Origin: an uncultured Lachnospiraceae bacterium
Lineage (GTDB): Bacteria; Bacillota; Clostridia; Lachnospirales; Lachnospiraceae
Reading direction: 5' to 3'
Length of the DNA: 64,000 bases
NCBI GenBank assembly: GCA_934351255.1
Contig: CAKRJH010000013.1
Location: forward strand, 10,552 to 74,551
This document shows positions 24,171 through 32,604 of the stretch, piece by piece. Positions within the stretch are counted from its first letter, which is position 1. Each line of letters opens with the position of its first letter. A program made the position numbers and the translations under genes. The notes beneath the pieces are model-generated. The model did no database searches, had not been told where the DNA came from, and saw only the letters and a program-made list of their open reading frames with translations.

Positions 24171-25175
24171 ATGAAGACGAAAGACATGCAGGGCATATTT
24201 GACCCTACATTTTTGGGGATGATGCAGAAGCATTCGCTGGATCAGGTGGTGATCCTGGCACATATGAATCCGGACGGGGATGCGGCCGGATCGGTTCTGG
24301 GTCTCGCACATTATCTGAGAGATGCCTATCCGCAGTATGCGGTATATCCGTATCTGTCGGATAAACTGGACCGGGGACCGCGCAGGATGGTGGATCGGGA
24401 TGCCTTGTTTTCACCGTTTCAGGAGCCGCAGGTTTCCGGAAGGTATGCCGTGATCGTCTGTGACACCGCAACGAAAAAGAGGGTGATCGGTCTGCCGTGG
24501 TTTGAAAATGCGGTCTGCTCGATGGTGATCGACCACCACGCCGGCAATGAAGCGTACGCTGATATCAATCTGACCTGTATCTCGGAAGCATGTGCGGTCA
24601 ATCTGTTCTATCTGTTTGACCGTGACAGACTGAAGCAGGCGGCGTGTGAGACACATCCGAATGCGGCAGATTATCTCTATCTGGGGATCATTCAGGATAC
24701 CGAGTGTTTCAGCAGGACGGATGAGAGTGTCTTTGAGGCATCGCTGGAACTGCTCCGGATGGGAGTCTCCCATGAGGAGGCGATGGTGACGATGCACACG
24801 ATGACCAGAGAGGCACTTGACCGGAGAAGCAGACTGCTCCACATGGCGCAGACGGCGGTGGACGGAAAGGTGGCCTATGTGATCCTGGATAGGGAACAGG
24901 CCGTACGGGAAGGCATGAACTATGAGGACATTCACGCGATCAGCGGAGTCCTGCGGGACTGTGAGGATGTGGAACTTGGCTTTACGATGTATGAGCAGGA
25001 GAAGGATGTCTGGCGCTGTTCGTTCCGGTCGGATGGCCGCTGGATCGATGTCAATCAGCTTCTGAAACCATTGGGTGGCGGTGGACACGCGGGGGCAGCA
25101 GGACTCAGGATCTCGACCGGAGATCCGCAGAAACTGCTGGCCGATGTGCTTGACAGGATCCGGAAGATGCTATAA
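24171..25175 (+). CDS. nrnA: DHH-family phosphoesterase, NrnA-like
   Basis: NrnA-type enzymes degrade very short RNAs, including the pGpG made from c-di-GMP, and often dephosphorylate pAp. The 334-residue protein has the DHH motifs: N-P-D-G-D-A (34-39), V-C-D-T-A (about 95), D-H-H-A-G-N, Q-D-T-E-C-F and a C-terminal DHHA1 G-G-G-G-H-A-G-A-A-G. The motif G-x-x-x-D-T-G is slightly changed to Q-D-T-E. Its position right after the HD-GYP phosphodiesterase fits a shared c-di-GMP breakdown path, though a terminator separates them. Confidence 0.88.
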   Translation: MKTKDMQGIFDPTFLGMMQKHSLDQVVILAHMNPDGDAAGSVLGLAHYLRDAYPQYAVYPYLSDKLDRGPRRMVDRDALFSPFQEPQVSGRYAVIVCDTATKKRVIGLPWFENAVCSMVIDHHAGNEAYADINLTCISEACAVNLFYLFDRDRLKQAACETHPNAADYLYLGIIQDTECFSRTDESVFEASLELLRMGVSHEEAMVTMHTMTREALDRRSRLLHMAQTAVDGKVAYVILDREQAVREGMNYEDIHAISGVLRDCEDVELGFTMYEQEKDVWRCSFRSDGRWIDVNQLLKPLGGGGHAGAAGLRISTGDPQKLLADVLDRIRKML

Positions 25176-25244
25176 TGTAATCCCAAATATCAAGCGGATT
25201 CAAACAATCAAACAATTATTAAGAATAAGAAAGAGGAAGGTACT

Positions 25245-25643
25245 ATGGCTGGTAAAAAAAGAGGAAATGATCTGATGCAGTTTATGGTGGGACTTGTCAT
25301 GTTTGTGGCGGGCGGATATCTGTTTCTGGACAATGTCGCGGTCTACGGAATTTCGTTTGGACTGCCATTCTGGAGAAACAGTCCGCAGGGAGTGGTCTTT
25401 GTGCCGCTGATCGCAAGCATTATCTTTTTGTTTTACAAATATAATCTTGCATCCAAGATCTGTTGTGGACTGAGCATGACCCTGATCATTGCGGTGGTCA
25501 TCTCCAATATGCATGTGGCCTGGAAAGCGACCAGCCTGTTCGTGACGGTGGTGATCTTTGTACTGCTGTTTGGCGGTGTGGGACTGTTGGCAAAGGTATT
25601 GTTTGCAAATCCGGAGGGAGATCATGGCAAGAATTACAGGTAA
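25245..25643 (+). CDS. Small membrane protein of unknown function
   Basis: A 132-residue protein with about four hydrophobic helices (near 12-30, 48-64, 70-86 and 96-118) and a short charged C-terminus. ATG 25245 follows AAGAGGAAGG. It overlaps the next gene by 20 bases, so the two are probably co-expressed. I do not recognise a family. Confidence 0.7.
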   Translation: MAGKKRGNDLMQFMVGLVMFVAGGYLFLDNVAVYGISFGLPFWRNSPQGVVFVPLIASIIFLFYKYNLASKICCGLSMTLIIAVVISNMHVAWKATSLFVTVVIFVLLFGGVGLLAKVLFANPEGDHGKNYR

Positions 25644-26499
25644 GACACTTCCGCAGAAAAAACAGGCGATCCTGTATATTTTAAGTGCGGCATTTTTCTT
25701 TGCACTGATGAACCTGTTTGTCAAGACGGCCGGGGATCTGCCGGTGTGGCAGAAGGCAATGTTCCGCAATCTGGTCGCGCTGTTTATCGCGCTGGGCGTG
25801 GTGCTTCGGGAACATACCTCCCTGATCCTGAAGAAGGGGGCAGGACAGTGGCCTGCGCTGATCACACGATGTGTGGCGGGATCTCTGGGGGTATTCTGCA
25901 ACTTTTATGCGATTGGCAGACTCAACATTGCCGACGCATCCATGCTCAATAAGCTGTCGCCGTTTTTTGCAATTCTGTTTTCAATCGCAGTGCTTCGCGA
26001 GAAGCCAAGCCGCCGGGAATGGGCCATGGTATTTCTGGCTTTTGGAGGCGCATTGTTTGTGATCAAGCCATCCTTTAATATGGCCTGTGTGCCGGCGGTG
26101 ATCGGCCTGATCAGCGGCATGGGGGCAGGACTTGCCTACACCTGTGTGCGTAAGCTGGGTATCCAGGGGGTGAAGGGACCGGTGATCGTCTTTTATTTCT
26201 CTCTGTTTTCCTGCCTGGCGTCCATCCCCGGAATGGTGCTGACGTACCAGCCGATGTCAGCCTGGCAGCTGATCTCCCTGCTGCTTGCGGGAGCATCTGC
26301 GGCGGGAGGACAGTTTTCGATCACAGCGGCCTATTCGCGGGCACCTGCCAAGGAACTGTCAGTATTTGATTATACACAGGTGATCTTTGCAGCGTTGATG
26401 AGTCTGGTGATACTGGGAGATTTCCCGGATGGCTGGAGTCTGGTCGGCTATGCGATCATTATCGGAACTGCGGTGTACAAGTGGAAGAGCGACCAGTAA
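25624..26499 (+). CDS. EamA/DMT-family transporter
   Basis: A 291-residue protein with ten hydrophobic segments in two EamA repeats, typical of drug/metabolite exporters (RhaT/YdcZ-like). ATG 25624 is chosen because GGAGGGAG lies just upstream; a longer frame upstream overlaps the gene before and has no ribosome site. The substrate cannot be read from the sequence. The end of the gene carries a 20-base tandem repeat across the stop codon. Confidence 0.85.
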   Translation: MARITGKTLPQKKQAILYILSAAFFFALMNLFVKTAGDLPVWQKAMFRNLVALFIALGVVLREHTSLILKKGAGQWPALITRCVAGSLGVFCNFYAIGRLNIADASMLNKLSPFFAILFSIAVLREKPSRREWAMVFLAFGGALFVIKPSFNMACVPAVIGLISGMGAGLAYTCVRKLGIQGVKGPVIVFYFSLFSCLASIPGMVLTYQPMSAWQLISLLLAGASAAGGQFSITAAYSRAPAKELSVFDYTQVIFAALMSLVILGDFPDGWSLVGYAIIIGTAVYKWKSDQ

Positions 26500-26523
26500 T
26501 ATAGAAGAGCGATCAATAATATA
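26484..26523 (+). repeat. Tandem 20-base duplication across a stop codon
   Basis: Units at 26484-26503 and 26504-26523 agree at 18 of 20 bases. The first contains the stop codon of the EamA gene. It looks like a small local duplication by slippage. Confidence 0.7.
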
Positions 26524-26530
26524 GTGGATA

Positions 26531-26559
26531 AGGGCAAAACGATGGTTTTGCCCTTTTTT
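26531..26559 (+). terminator. Terminator after the EamA gene
   Basis: GGGCAAAAC (26532-26540) pairs with GTTTTGCCC (26545-26553), followed by six T residues. The same stem is used after thrH at 31886. Confidence 0.9.
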
Positions 26560-26639
26560 GTAGAATAGAAAAATGCGGTAACGCAGCGGAACGCCAACAG
26601 GAATTGGGCAGAAATACAGGAAATGAGGGTGTTTTTAAT

Positions 26640-26674
26640 GATTTTTGTATAATTGTATACAAAAATCGTTTTTT
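26640..26674 (+). promoter_or_regulatory. AT-rich perfect palindrome upstream of the aminotransferase
   Basis: A perfect 12-base inverted repeat (26640-26651 and 26656-26667) with a 4-base loop, followed by GTTTTTTG. It could be a second terminator or an operator for the aminotransferase promoter just downstream. Confidence 0.55.
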
Positions 26675-26677
26675 GTC

Positions 26678-26706
26678 TTGTAAAATGCATTTCATAAGGT
26701 TAATAT
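26678..26706 (+). promoter_or_regulatory. Probable promoter of the aminotransferase gene
   Basis: TTGTAA (26678-26683), 17-base spacer, TAATAT (26701-26706), about 75 bases before the start codon. Confidence 0.5.
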
Positions 26707-26781
26707 AGACAGTGGTGAAATTAGAATAAATAATTTCCAATTATTGTTAATTATCTTAAGTTTACCCAAAGGAGAGAGACT

Positions 26782-28068
26782 ATGAAGGCATACAGCGAGT
26801 TATCAAAAGATGAGTTGATGGAACTGCATGAGACGCTGAAGGCAGCGTACGAGGAGAAGAAGGCTCTGGGATTATCCCTGGATATGTCCCGTGGAAAGCC
26901 GTCTCCAACACAGCTTAATGTGTCCCTGCCACTGATGGATGTGCTGGACAGCGAGGCAGATCTGAAGACAGAGGGCGGAATGGACTGCAGAAACTATGGC
27001 GTACTGGATGGAATCCCTGAGGCAAAGAAGCTGATGGCAGATATGATGGGGACGACACCGGAGCATATCTTTATCGGCGGCAATGCCAGCCTGACTCTGA
27101 TGTATGACACCGTTTCCCGTGCATATACACATGGTCTTCTGGGAGAGACCCCATGGTGCAAGCTGGACAAGGTAAAATTCTTATGTCCGGTACCTGGTTA
27201 TGACAGACATTTTGCGATCACAGAGCATTTCGGCATCGAGATGATCAACATTCCGATGAATGAGGATGGCCCGGACATGGATCTGGTAGAGAAACTGGTT
27301 TCCGAGGATGAGGCAGTCAAGGGTATCTGGTGTGTGCCAAAGTACTCCAATCCTGCCGGAGTCTGCTACAGTGATGAGACGGTGAAGCGTTTTGCGGCAC
27401 TCAAGCCAAAGGCAAAAGATTTCAGAATTTTCTGGGACAATGCCTATGTGATCCATCACTTATATGAGGATCGTCAGGTGCAGATCCTGGATATCATCAG
27501 CGAATGTGAGAAAGCCGGCAATCCGGACATGGTATTCGAGTTTGCATCCACGTCCAAGGTCAGCTTCCCGGGAGCAGGAATTTCTGCCCTGGCTGCCTCC
27601 GAGGCCAATCTGGCGGATGCCAAGAAGACCTTTACGATCCAGACGATCGGTCATGATAAGCTCAATCAGCTCCGCCATGTGAGATATTTCAAAAACATCG
27701 ATGGACTGATGGCACATATGATGAAGCATGCGGCACAGATGAGACCGAAGTTTGAGGCATCCCTGGATGTACTGGATCAGGAACTGACCGGTCTTGGTAT
27801 CGGAACCTGGACCAAGCCTCTGGGAGGATATTTCATTTCCTTTGATGCGATGGAGGGCTGTGCAGCCAAGATCGTTGCAAAATGTAAGGAAGCCGGTATG
27901 GTATTGACCGGAGCCGGTGCTACCTATCCATACCACAAGGATCCAACAGACAGTAACATCCGTATTGCGCCGTCCTTCCCTTCCGCAGAGGAGATGAAAC
28001 AGGCTACAGATCTGTTTGTACTGTGCGTGAAGCTGGTCAGCGTGGAGAAACTGCTGGAGACCAGATAA
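26782..28068 (+). CDS. PLP-dependent aminotransferase, aspartate aminotransferase Ic-like
   Basis: A 428-residue fold-type I aminotransferase. The PLP lysine is in A-S-T-S-K-V-S-F-P-G-A-G (about 257), P-K-Y-S-N-P-A-G is the N-P binding motif (about 190), and W-D-N-A-Y carries the Asp/Tyr pair. The N-terminal M-S-R-G-K-P-S-P and the overall length fit the aspartate aminotransferase group found in many Clostridia and Actinobacteria. Exact substrates are not certain. It is monocistronic, with its own promoter. Confidence 0.85.
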   Translation: MKAYSELSKDELMELHETLKAAYEEKKALGLSLDMSRGKPSPTQLNVSLPLMDVLDSEADLKTEGGMDCRNYGVLDGIPEAKKLMADMMGTTPEHIFIGGNASLTLMYDTVSRAYTHGLLGETPWCKLDKVKFLCPVPGYDRHFAITEHFGIEMINIPMNEDGPDMDLVEKLVSEDEAVKGIWCVPKYSNPAGVCYSDETVKRFAALKPKAKDFRIFWDNAYVIHHLYEDRQVQILDIISECEKAGNPDMVFEFASTSKVSFPGAGISALAASEANLADAKKTFTIQTIGHDKLNQLRHVRYFKNIDGLMAHMMKHAAQMRPKFEASLDVLDQELTGLGIGTWTKPLGGYFISFDAMEGCAAKIVAKCKEAGMVLTGAGATYPYHKDPTDSNIRIAPSFPSAEEMKQATDLFVLCVKLVSVEKLLETR

Positions 28069-28266
28069 TCCATAAAACCATATCTGGGGGAGTTTGCCAA
28101 ATTTCATACGATATCTTGTATAAATTACTGGACAAGCCATATAAAGAGTGTTAACATATTTTTAATAAATGCAATATTTCCTGTGGGGAAGATTGCCGTT
28201 GAAAAAGAATGTGTCAGCACTCTTTTTTCTATTTGGAGAATATCACAAATTGGAGTGAACGGATAA
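28069..28266 (+). promoter_or_regulatory. Promoter and leader region of the alpha/beta hydrolase gene
   Basis: TTGTAT (28116-28121) and TATAAA (28140-28145) are spaced by 18 bases. Downstream, AAAGAGTG (about 28143-28150) can pair with CACTCTTT (about 28217-28224), which is followed by TTTT: a long-loop terminator-like leader. This may attenuate the hydrolase gene, but the loop of about 65 bases makes it tentative. Confidence 0.4.
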
Positions 28267-29091
28267 ATGATCAACATGTATGAGTATGGAACGGAAAATC
28301 TGGATACCATTTTGCTGATTCACGGAGATATGATGACCTGGGAATGGATGCTTCCGGTGGTGGAGCTTCTGCAGGATGATTTCCATGTGATCGTACCGGC
28401 CCTTCCGGGTTATGATTTCCGCCGACCGGGAGATTTTACAGGGATCGCAAAGATCTGCCGCCAGATCGAGAGATGGATGGTGGAGGCGGATCAGCAGGAT
28501 ATTAACCTGATCTATGGTATGTCTGCCGGAGGCAGTGTGGCTGCCAGGCTCGTGGCCAATGGAGTGATCCATGCGGACCGCGTGATCCTGGATGGAGCAT
28601 TGATGCCACGCAGACAGGGATGGCTCGGAAGGTATCTCAGTGCCAAGAAGCCGTGCTGGAAGATCCGGATGGCCAGAGCCAGCCGTTTCCTTCTGGAGCG
28701 TATGTATCCGGCAGACCGGTATGATGAGGATGATGTGGATGAGATGCAGTTGTTCCTGCATGAGATCAGCAACAGAACCTATTTCAGAACCTATCTTTCC
28801 TGTGACACCTACAAGATGCCTGAGAAGGTGCGTACACCGATGGGCTGTCAGATCCAGTACTGGTACGGACAGCAGGAGAAACATAAGAGAAAGCGCGATA
28901 TCCGGTATGTCAAAGAGACATTTACCCACGTAAGATTCCGTCAGATCCTGGGCATGGGACATGGCCAGTACGCAGTCGTCAGGCCGGAAGAATTTGCAGC
29001 GGATCTCTGGAAGATCTGCGAACCGACCAGACGGCCGGAAGAGTTATATGAAGAAGAATATTACGAAGAATTTTATCGTCGCGCACAGTAA
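28267..29091 (+). CDS. Alpha/beta hydrolase
   Basis: A 274-residue protein with the hydrolase nucleophile elbow Y-G-M-S-A-G-G-S (Ser at about 82), an oxyanion-type H-G-D-M near residue 19 and a probable catalytic His in G-M-G-H-G-Q-Y (about 236). The family includes esterases and lactonases; the substrate is not evident. The C-terminus is unusually acidic and Tyr-rich. A GGAGTGA precedes ATG 28267. Confidence 0.8.
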   Translation: MINMYEYGTENLDTILLIHGDMMTWEWMLPVVELLQDDFHVIVPALPGYDFRRPGDFTGIAKICRQIERWMVEADQQDINLIYGMSAGGSVAARLVANGVIHADRVILDGALMPRRQGWLGRYLSAKKPCWKIRMARASRFLLERMYPADRYDEDDVDEMQLFLHEISNRTYFRTYLSCDTYKMPEKVRTPMGCQIQYWYGQQEKHKRKRDIRYVKETFTHVRFRQILGMGHGQYAVVRPEEFAADLWKICEPTRRPEELYEEEYYEEFYRRAQ

Positions 29092-29115
29092 AGCAGACTG
29101 ACAGATATAAAATAA

Positions 29116-29147
29116 ACCGGCAGACACTCATCAGAGTGTTTGCCGGT
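29116..29147. terminator. Bidirectional terminator between convergent genes
   Basis: ACCGGCA and TGCCGGT with an inner ACACT/AGTGT pairing form a strong hairpin between the hydrolase and the araC-type gene. It overlaps the last codons of the latter. Confidence 0.75.
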
Positions 29148-30006
29148 ATTCTTTTGGGCTGATCCCGAAATGTTTGCGGAATGCTTCGCAGTAATAGCTG
29201 GCTCCGTGAAAGCCGGATTCCTCGGCAATCTGCGCGACCGATTTGGAAGTGTTCTGCAGCAGGCTGACGCTGCGGCTGAGGCGGTAGTCGATCAGATAGT
29301 TGTTGGGTGACTGCTTCAGATACTGCTTGAACAGGGCGGAACACTTGCTTTTGCAGCAGTTGCCGGCATGGGCAATCTGATCCAGCGTGATCTTTTCCAT
29401 ATAATGAAGCTGGATATATCCGATCATGTTTTTCAGGGAATCCAGGCGAAGCGCGGATTTTTCGGTCATGGAATCGGACGCAGAGACATTGGCGCAGATT
29501 TCGCGGAAGATTTCAAAAAAGTCCGTCTGGATCACGACGGGAGCCAGTTCGTCCTCGCGGTGATCGTAGATGTCCTGTACCAGATCGATCATGTGCTTCT
29601 GCCATGGGATCAGTTTCTGCAGATGCAGATAGGGCAGATTGTCATTGTACAGAAGTGGCAGGACATACTGAGAGCGGAACCAGTCATTGACACAAAGAAG
29701 TGATGTGTGAAGGATGATACAAAGGAAAGTACATTCCCTGCGCACCGGAGAATAGCCGTAATGGAGTTGACGGCTGTTGACCAGAATGCCGTTGCCGCGG
29801 GTAAGTTCTACCAGTTTGCCGTTGATATTGTAGGTCATATGTCCATCCAGGATGATGATAAATTCCAGATCGTCGTGCCAGTGTGTGACTCCGGCGTAAT
29901 TTGGGAACATGGAAAGGTTCATCTTGTGGATGTGAGCCGGAAAATGCGGGTTCATATATTCTACATTTTCGGACAGATCACTGTTGATAGGAATTTCTCT
30001 GAGCAT
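29131..30006 (-). CDS. AraC-family transcriptional regulator with cupin domain
   Basis: A 291-residue regulator with an N-terminal cupin-like sensing part (H-W-H-D-D-L-E near residue 42, as in sugar-sensing members) and a C-terminal double helix-turn-helix (about 190-291), including S-V-A-Q-I-A-E-E-S-G-F and the closing F-R-K-H-F-G-I-S-P-K-E-Y-R. It probably responds to a small molecule, perhaps a sugar. No target is obvious. GGAGGC lies upstream of ATG 30006. Confidence 0.9.
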   Translation of the reverse strand: MLREIPINSDLSENVEYMNPHFPAHIHKMNLSMFPNYAGVTHWHDDLEFIIILDGHMTYNINGKLVELTRGNGILVNSRQLHYGYSPVRRECTFLCIILHTSLLCVNDWFRSQYVLPLLYNDNLPYLHLQKLIPWQKHMIDLVQDIYDHREDELAPVVIQTDFFEIFREICANVSASDSMTEKSALRLDSLKNMIGYIQLHYMEKITLDQIAHAGNCCKSKCSALFKQYLKQSPNNYLIDYRLSRSVSLLQNTSKSVAQIAEESGFHGASYYCEAFRKHFGISPKEYRQTL

Positions 30007-30035
30007 AATGCCTCCTGAAAAGTTATAGTTTCTTA

Positions 30036-30097
30036 ATTATACTCATAAAAATATCACAATTACAACCTTGCAGTAAACTGGCGAAATATAGTATAAT
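30036..30097. promoter_or_regulatory. Back-to-back promoters for the AraC-type gene and the lipid kinase gene
   Basis: Minus strand: TTGTAA (30065-30060), 18-base spacer, TATAAT (30041-30036). Plus strand: TTGCAG (30068-30073), 18-base spacer, TATAAT (30092-30097). The two -35 boxes are only 2 bases apart. Confidence 0.65.
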
Positions 30098-30156
30098 TTT
30101 AGGATAGTGTAAAAGAACGAGACGGTGAACGGCGTCTGCTGAATGGGGGATTGTTT

Positions 30157-31167
30157 TTGAAGACGAAAATGCTTTTTATTTACAATGCCAATGCTGGAAA
30201 GGGTAAGATCAAGGCATATCTGTCGGATGTCATGGAGAAGTTCTGCCGCGCAGATTATGATGTGACAATCTATGCGACAGGGGCATCCGGTGAGGCCAGG
30301 GATCTTGTGCTGGAACGCGGAGAGGAGTTTGAGGTGATCGTCTGCTCCGGCGGTGATGGCACGATCAATGAGGTGCTGGGAGGGGTGACCAGACTGACCC
30401 GCAAGCCGAAGGTCGGATATCTTCCTACCGGTACGGTCAATGATTTTGCGTCAAGTCTTCAGATCCCGAAGGATCCGATGGAGGCGACGGATCTGATTCT
30501 GAAGGGACATACCTACTCCTGCGATGTCGGGAAGTTCCAGGATCAGCATTTTAACTATATTGCGGGATTTGGTGCATTTACGGAGGTTGCCTATGAGACA
30601 TCGCAGGATCTGAAAAATGCGCTGGGAAAGACAGCCTATTTTGTGGATGCGATCGGCCGTCTCTCCGACCTGCGGGGCTATGAGATGCACATTGAGTGCG
30701 ATGACGGCAGGGTAGTAGACGGCAATTATATTTTCGGCATGATCGCCAATACCAAATCAGTCGGAGGGTTTCCGCTGGAAGGACCGAATACCCGGGGAAT
30801 GGACCTGGACGATGGACTGTTTGAGATGGTGATGGTGACGAATCCGCAGACACCGATCGAACTGGAGCGTGTGCTGGTGGCTCTGATGAACCGCGATACG
30901 AACAGCCCATCTCTGGATACCAAGCGCGTCAGGGCAGTGAAGATCACCTGCGATGAGGAAGTCCGATGGACGCTGGACGGTGAGGACGGAGGGTATCACA
31001 AGGAGGTGGACATCCAATGTCTGCATCTGGCGGTGGATATCTTCAGCCCGGTATTGAACCGGTCCGAGATCGATGAGATCCGGGCGATCGAGAAGGCCAA
31101 TGAACGGGCAGCCATGGAGGCTGCCAGGGAGACGATCGCGCAGGGAAAGGCACCGGAGGAACTGTAA
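30157..31167 (+). CDS. Diacylglycerol kinase-family lipid kinase (YegS/DgkB-like)
   Basis: A 336-residue kinase that phosphorylates diacylglycerol or a related lipid. The nucleotide site C-S-G-G-D-G-T-I-N-E is at about 66-75, and the N-terminal F-I-Y-N-A-N-A-G-K-G-K fits the family. The start is probably TTG 30157: GGGGGA ends 6 bases upstream, whereas TTG 30151 would touch it. The C-terminal 20 residues are an Ala/Glu-rich extension. In Gram-positives DgkB recycles diacylglycerol left from lipoteichoic acid synthesis. Confidence 0.88.
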   Translation: MKTKMLFIYNANAGKGKIKAYLSDVMEKFCRADYDVTIYATGASGEARDLVLERGEEFEVIVCSGGDGTINEVLGGVTRLTRKPKVGYLPTGTVNDFASSLQIPKDPMEATDLILKGHTYSCDVGKFQDQHFNYIAGFGAFTEVAYETSQDLKNALGKTAYFVDAIGRLSDLRGYEMHIECDDGRVVDGNYIFGMIANTKSVGGFPLEGPNTRGMDLDDGLFEMVMVTNPQTPIELERVLVALMNRDTNSPSLDTKRVRAVKITCDEEVRWTLDGEDGGYHKEVDIQCLHLAVDIFSPVLNRSEIDEIRAIEKANERAAMEAARETIAQGKAPEEL

Positions 31168-31174
31168 TCCTCTA

Positions 31175-31203
31175 TTGAGATAGCCATTGGAGTATGCTAT
31201 AAT
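31175..31203 (+). promoter_or_regulatory. Promoter of thrH
   Basis: TTGAGA (31175-31180), a 17-base spacer and TATAAT (31198-31203). An inverted repeat ATCCTCT/AGAGGAT brackets it. Confidence 0.75.
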
Positions 31204-31252
31204 CAAGAGGATTTCATTGACGTGACAAAAAGATACAGAAAGGACAAAAGAC

Positions 31253-31861
31253 ATGAGTGATATGAATATTGTATGCCTCGATCTGGAAGGCGTTCTGGTA
31301 CCGGAGATCTGGATTGCGTTTGCGGAGGCAAGCGGAATCCCTGAGTTGAAGAGAACGACCCGTGATGAGCCGGATTACGATAAACTGATGAACTACAGAC
31401 TGCAGATCTTAAAGGAGCACGGACTGGGTCTCAAGGAGATCCAGGAGACCATCGCCAAGATCGATCCGATGCCGGGAGCCAGGGAGTTTCTGGATGAGCT
31501 TCGCAGCCTGACACAGACGATCATCATCAGCGATACCTTTACCCAGTTTGCAAAGCCTCTGATGGAGAAGCTGGGCTGGCCGACTATTTTCTGTAACACA
31601 CTGGAGGTTGCGGATGATGGAGAGATCACCGGTTTCCGTATGCGCTGTGAAAAGTCCAAATACACTACGGTCAAGGCATTGCAGTCCTGTGGATTTGAGA
31701 CGATCGCCAGTGGTGACAGCCACAATGACCTTGGTATGATCCAGGCCAGCAAGGCGGGGTTCCTGTTCAGGACCACACCACAGATCAAGGAAGAATATCC
31801 ACAGTATCCGGCGTATGAGACCTATGATGAACTGCTGGATGCGATCAAAAAGGTTCTGTAG
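31253..31861 (+). CDS. thrH: Bifunctional phosphoserine phosphatase/homoserine phosphotransferase
   Basis: ThrH is a HAD-family enzyme that dephosphorylates phosphoserine and can move the phosphate to homoserine. The 202-residue protein has the first HAD motif as D-L-E-G-V-L-V-P-E (about 10-18), with Glu as second acid as in ThrH, then I-I-I-S-D-T-F and G-D-S-H-N-D. Length is normal. It has its own promoter and terminator. Confidence 0.93.
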   Translation: MSDMNIVCLDLEGVLVPEIWIAFAEASGIPELKRTTRDEPDYDKLMNYRLQILKEHGLGLKEIQETIAKIDPMPGAREFLDELRSLTQTIIISDTFTQFAKPLMEKLGWPTIFCNTLEVADDGEITGFRMRCEKSKYTTVKALQSCGFETIASGDSHNDLGMIQASKAGFLFRTTPQIKEEYPQYPAYETYDELLDAIKKVL

Positions 31862-31885
31862 GAACATATGATGAAGTGATAATGA

Positions 31886-31914
31886 GGGCAAAACAGTGGG
31901 TTTTGCCCTTTTTT
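31886..31914 (+). terminator. Terminator after thrH
   Basis: GGGCAAAAC (31886-31894) pairs with GTTTTGCCC (31900-31908), followed by six T residues. Confidence 0.9.
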
Positions 31915-31935
31915 CAGAGTACAGGAGGAGAGGCC

Positions 31936-32583
31936 GTGCGCAGATATATGGACATGGATCAGATTTCAGATGGCAGACGCTACCGCCGTCAGGATCTGGT
32001 GAAACTGGGATGCCAGGAGTGTGAGGGCTGCAGTGCATGCTGTCATCAGATGGTGGAGATCCCGCTGGATCCCTGGGATCTTTACATGCTCTACACGCAT
32101 CAGGATGAGACTATGCAGGAACTGTTCACGCAGAAACTTGCTTTGCAGGCGGTGGACGGCCTGGTTCTTCCGGTGCTTCGAATGGACGGTCCACGGGAGG
32201 CATGCCGGTTTCTGAATGATCAGGGAAGATGCAGCATTCATGCGTTCCGCCCGGGAATCTGCAGGCTGTTTCCGCTGGGACGGATCTACGAGGAGGACGG
32301 ATTTTCGTATTTTCTGCAGGTAGATGAGTGCAGGAAGACGAACCGTACCAAAGTAAAGATCGAAAAATGGCTGGGAATCCCGAATCTGGCAGCATATGAG
32401 AAGTTTGTCGTGTCCTGGCATGAGGTGCTTGAAAATGTGAGGGCAAGCAGAGAGGATCTGGATGCAGATCTGTTTAAGATGGTCAATACTAGACTGCTAC
32501 AGACTTTTTTGCTGACACCGTATCAACAGGAAGATTTTTATGAACAGTTTTCGGAAAGGCTGCACAGATGGCAGTCCATGTAA
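31936..32583 (+). CDS. YkgJ-type cysteine-cluster protein
   Basis: The start is GTG 31936 (215 residues), with GGAGGAGAGG upstream; the longer frame from 31876 runs through the thrH terminator. The cysteines C-Q-E-C-E-G-C-S-A-C-C near residue 30, then C-R-F-L (about 77) and C-S-I-H-A-F-R-P-G-I-C-R-L-F-P match the zinc- or iron-binding YkgJ family. Members are linked to metal binding and demethylase-like or flagellar chaperone roles, but the reaction is unknown. It sits between thrH and a cation transporter. Confidence 0.85.
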   Translation: MRRYMDMDQISDGRRYRRQDLVKLGCQECEGCSACCHQMVEIPLDPWDLYMLYTHQDETMQELFTQKLALQAVDGLVLPVLRMDGPREACRFLNDQGRCSIHAFRPGICRLFPLGRIYEEDGFSYFLQVDECRKTNRTKVKIEKWLGIPNLAAYEKFVVSWHEVLENVRASREDLDADLFKMVNTRLLQTFLLTPYQQEDFYEQFSERLHRWQSM

Positions 32584-32604
32584 TCAAGAAAGGAATGAAC
32601 CGAC

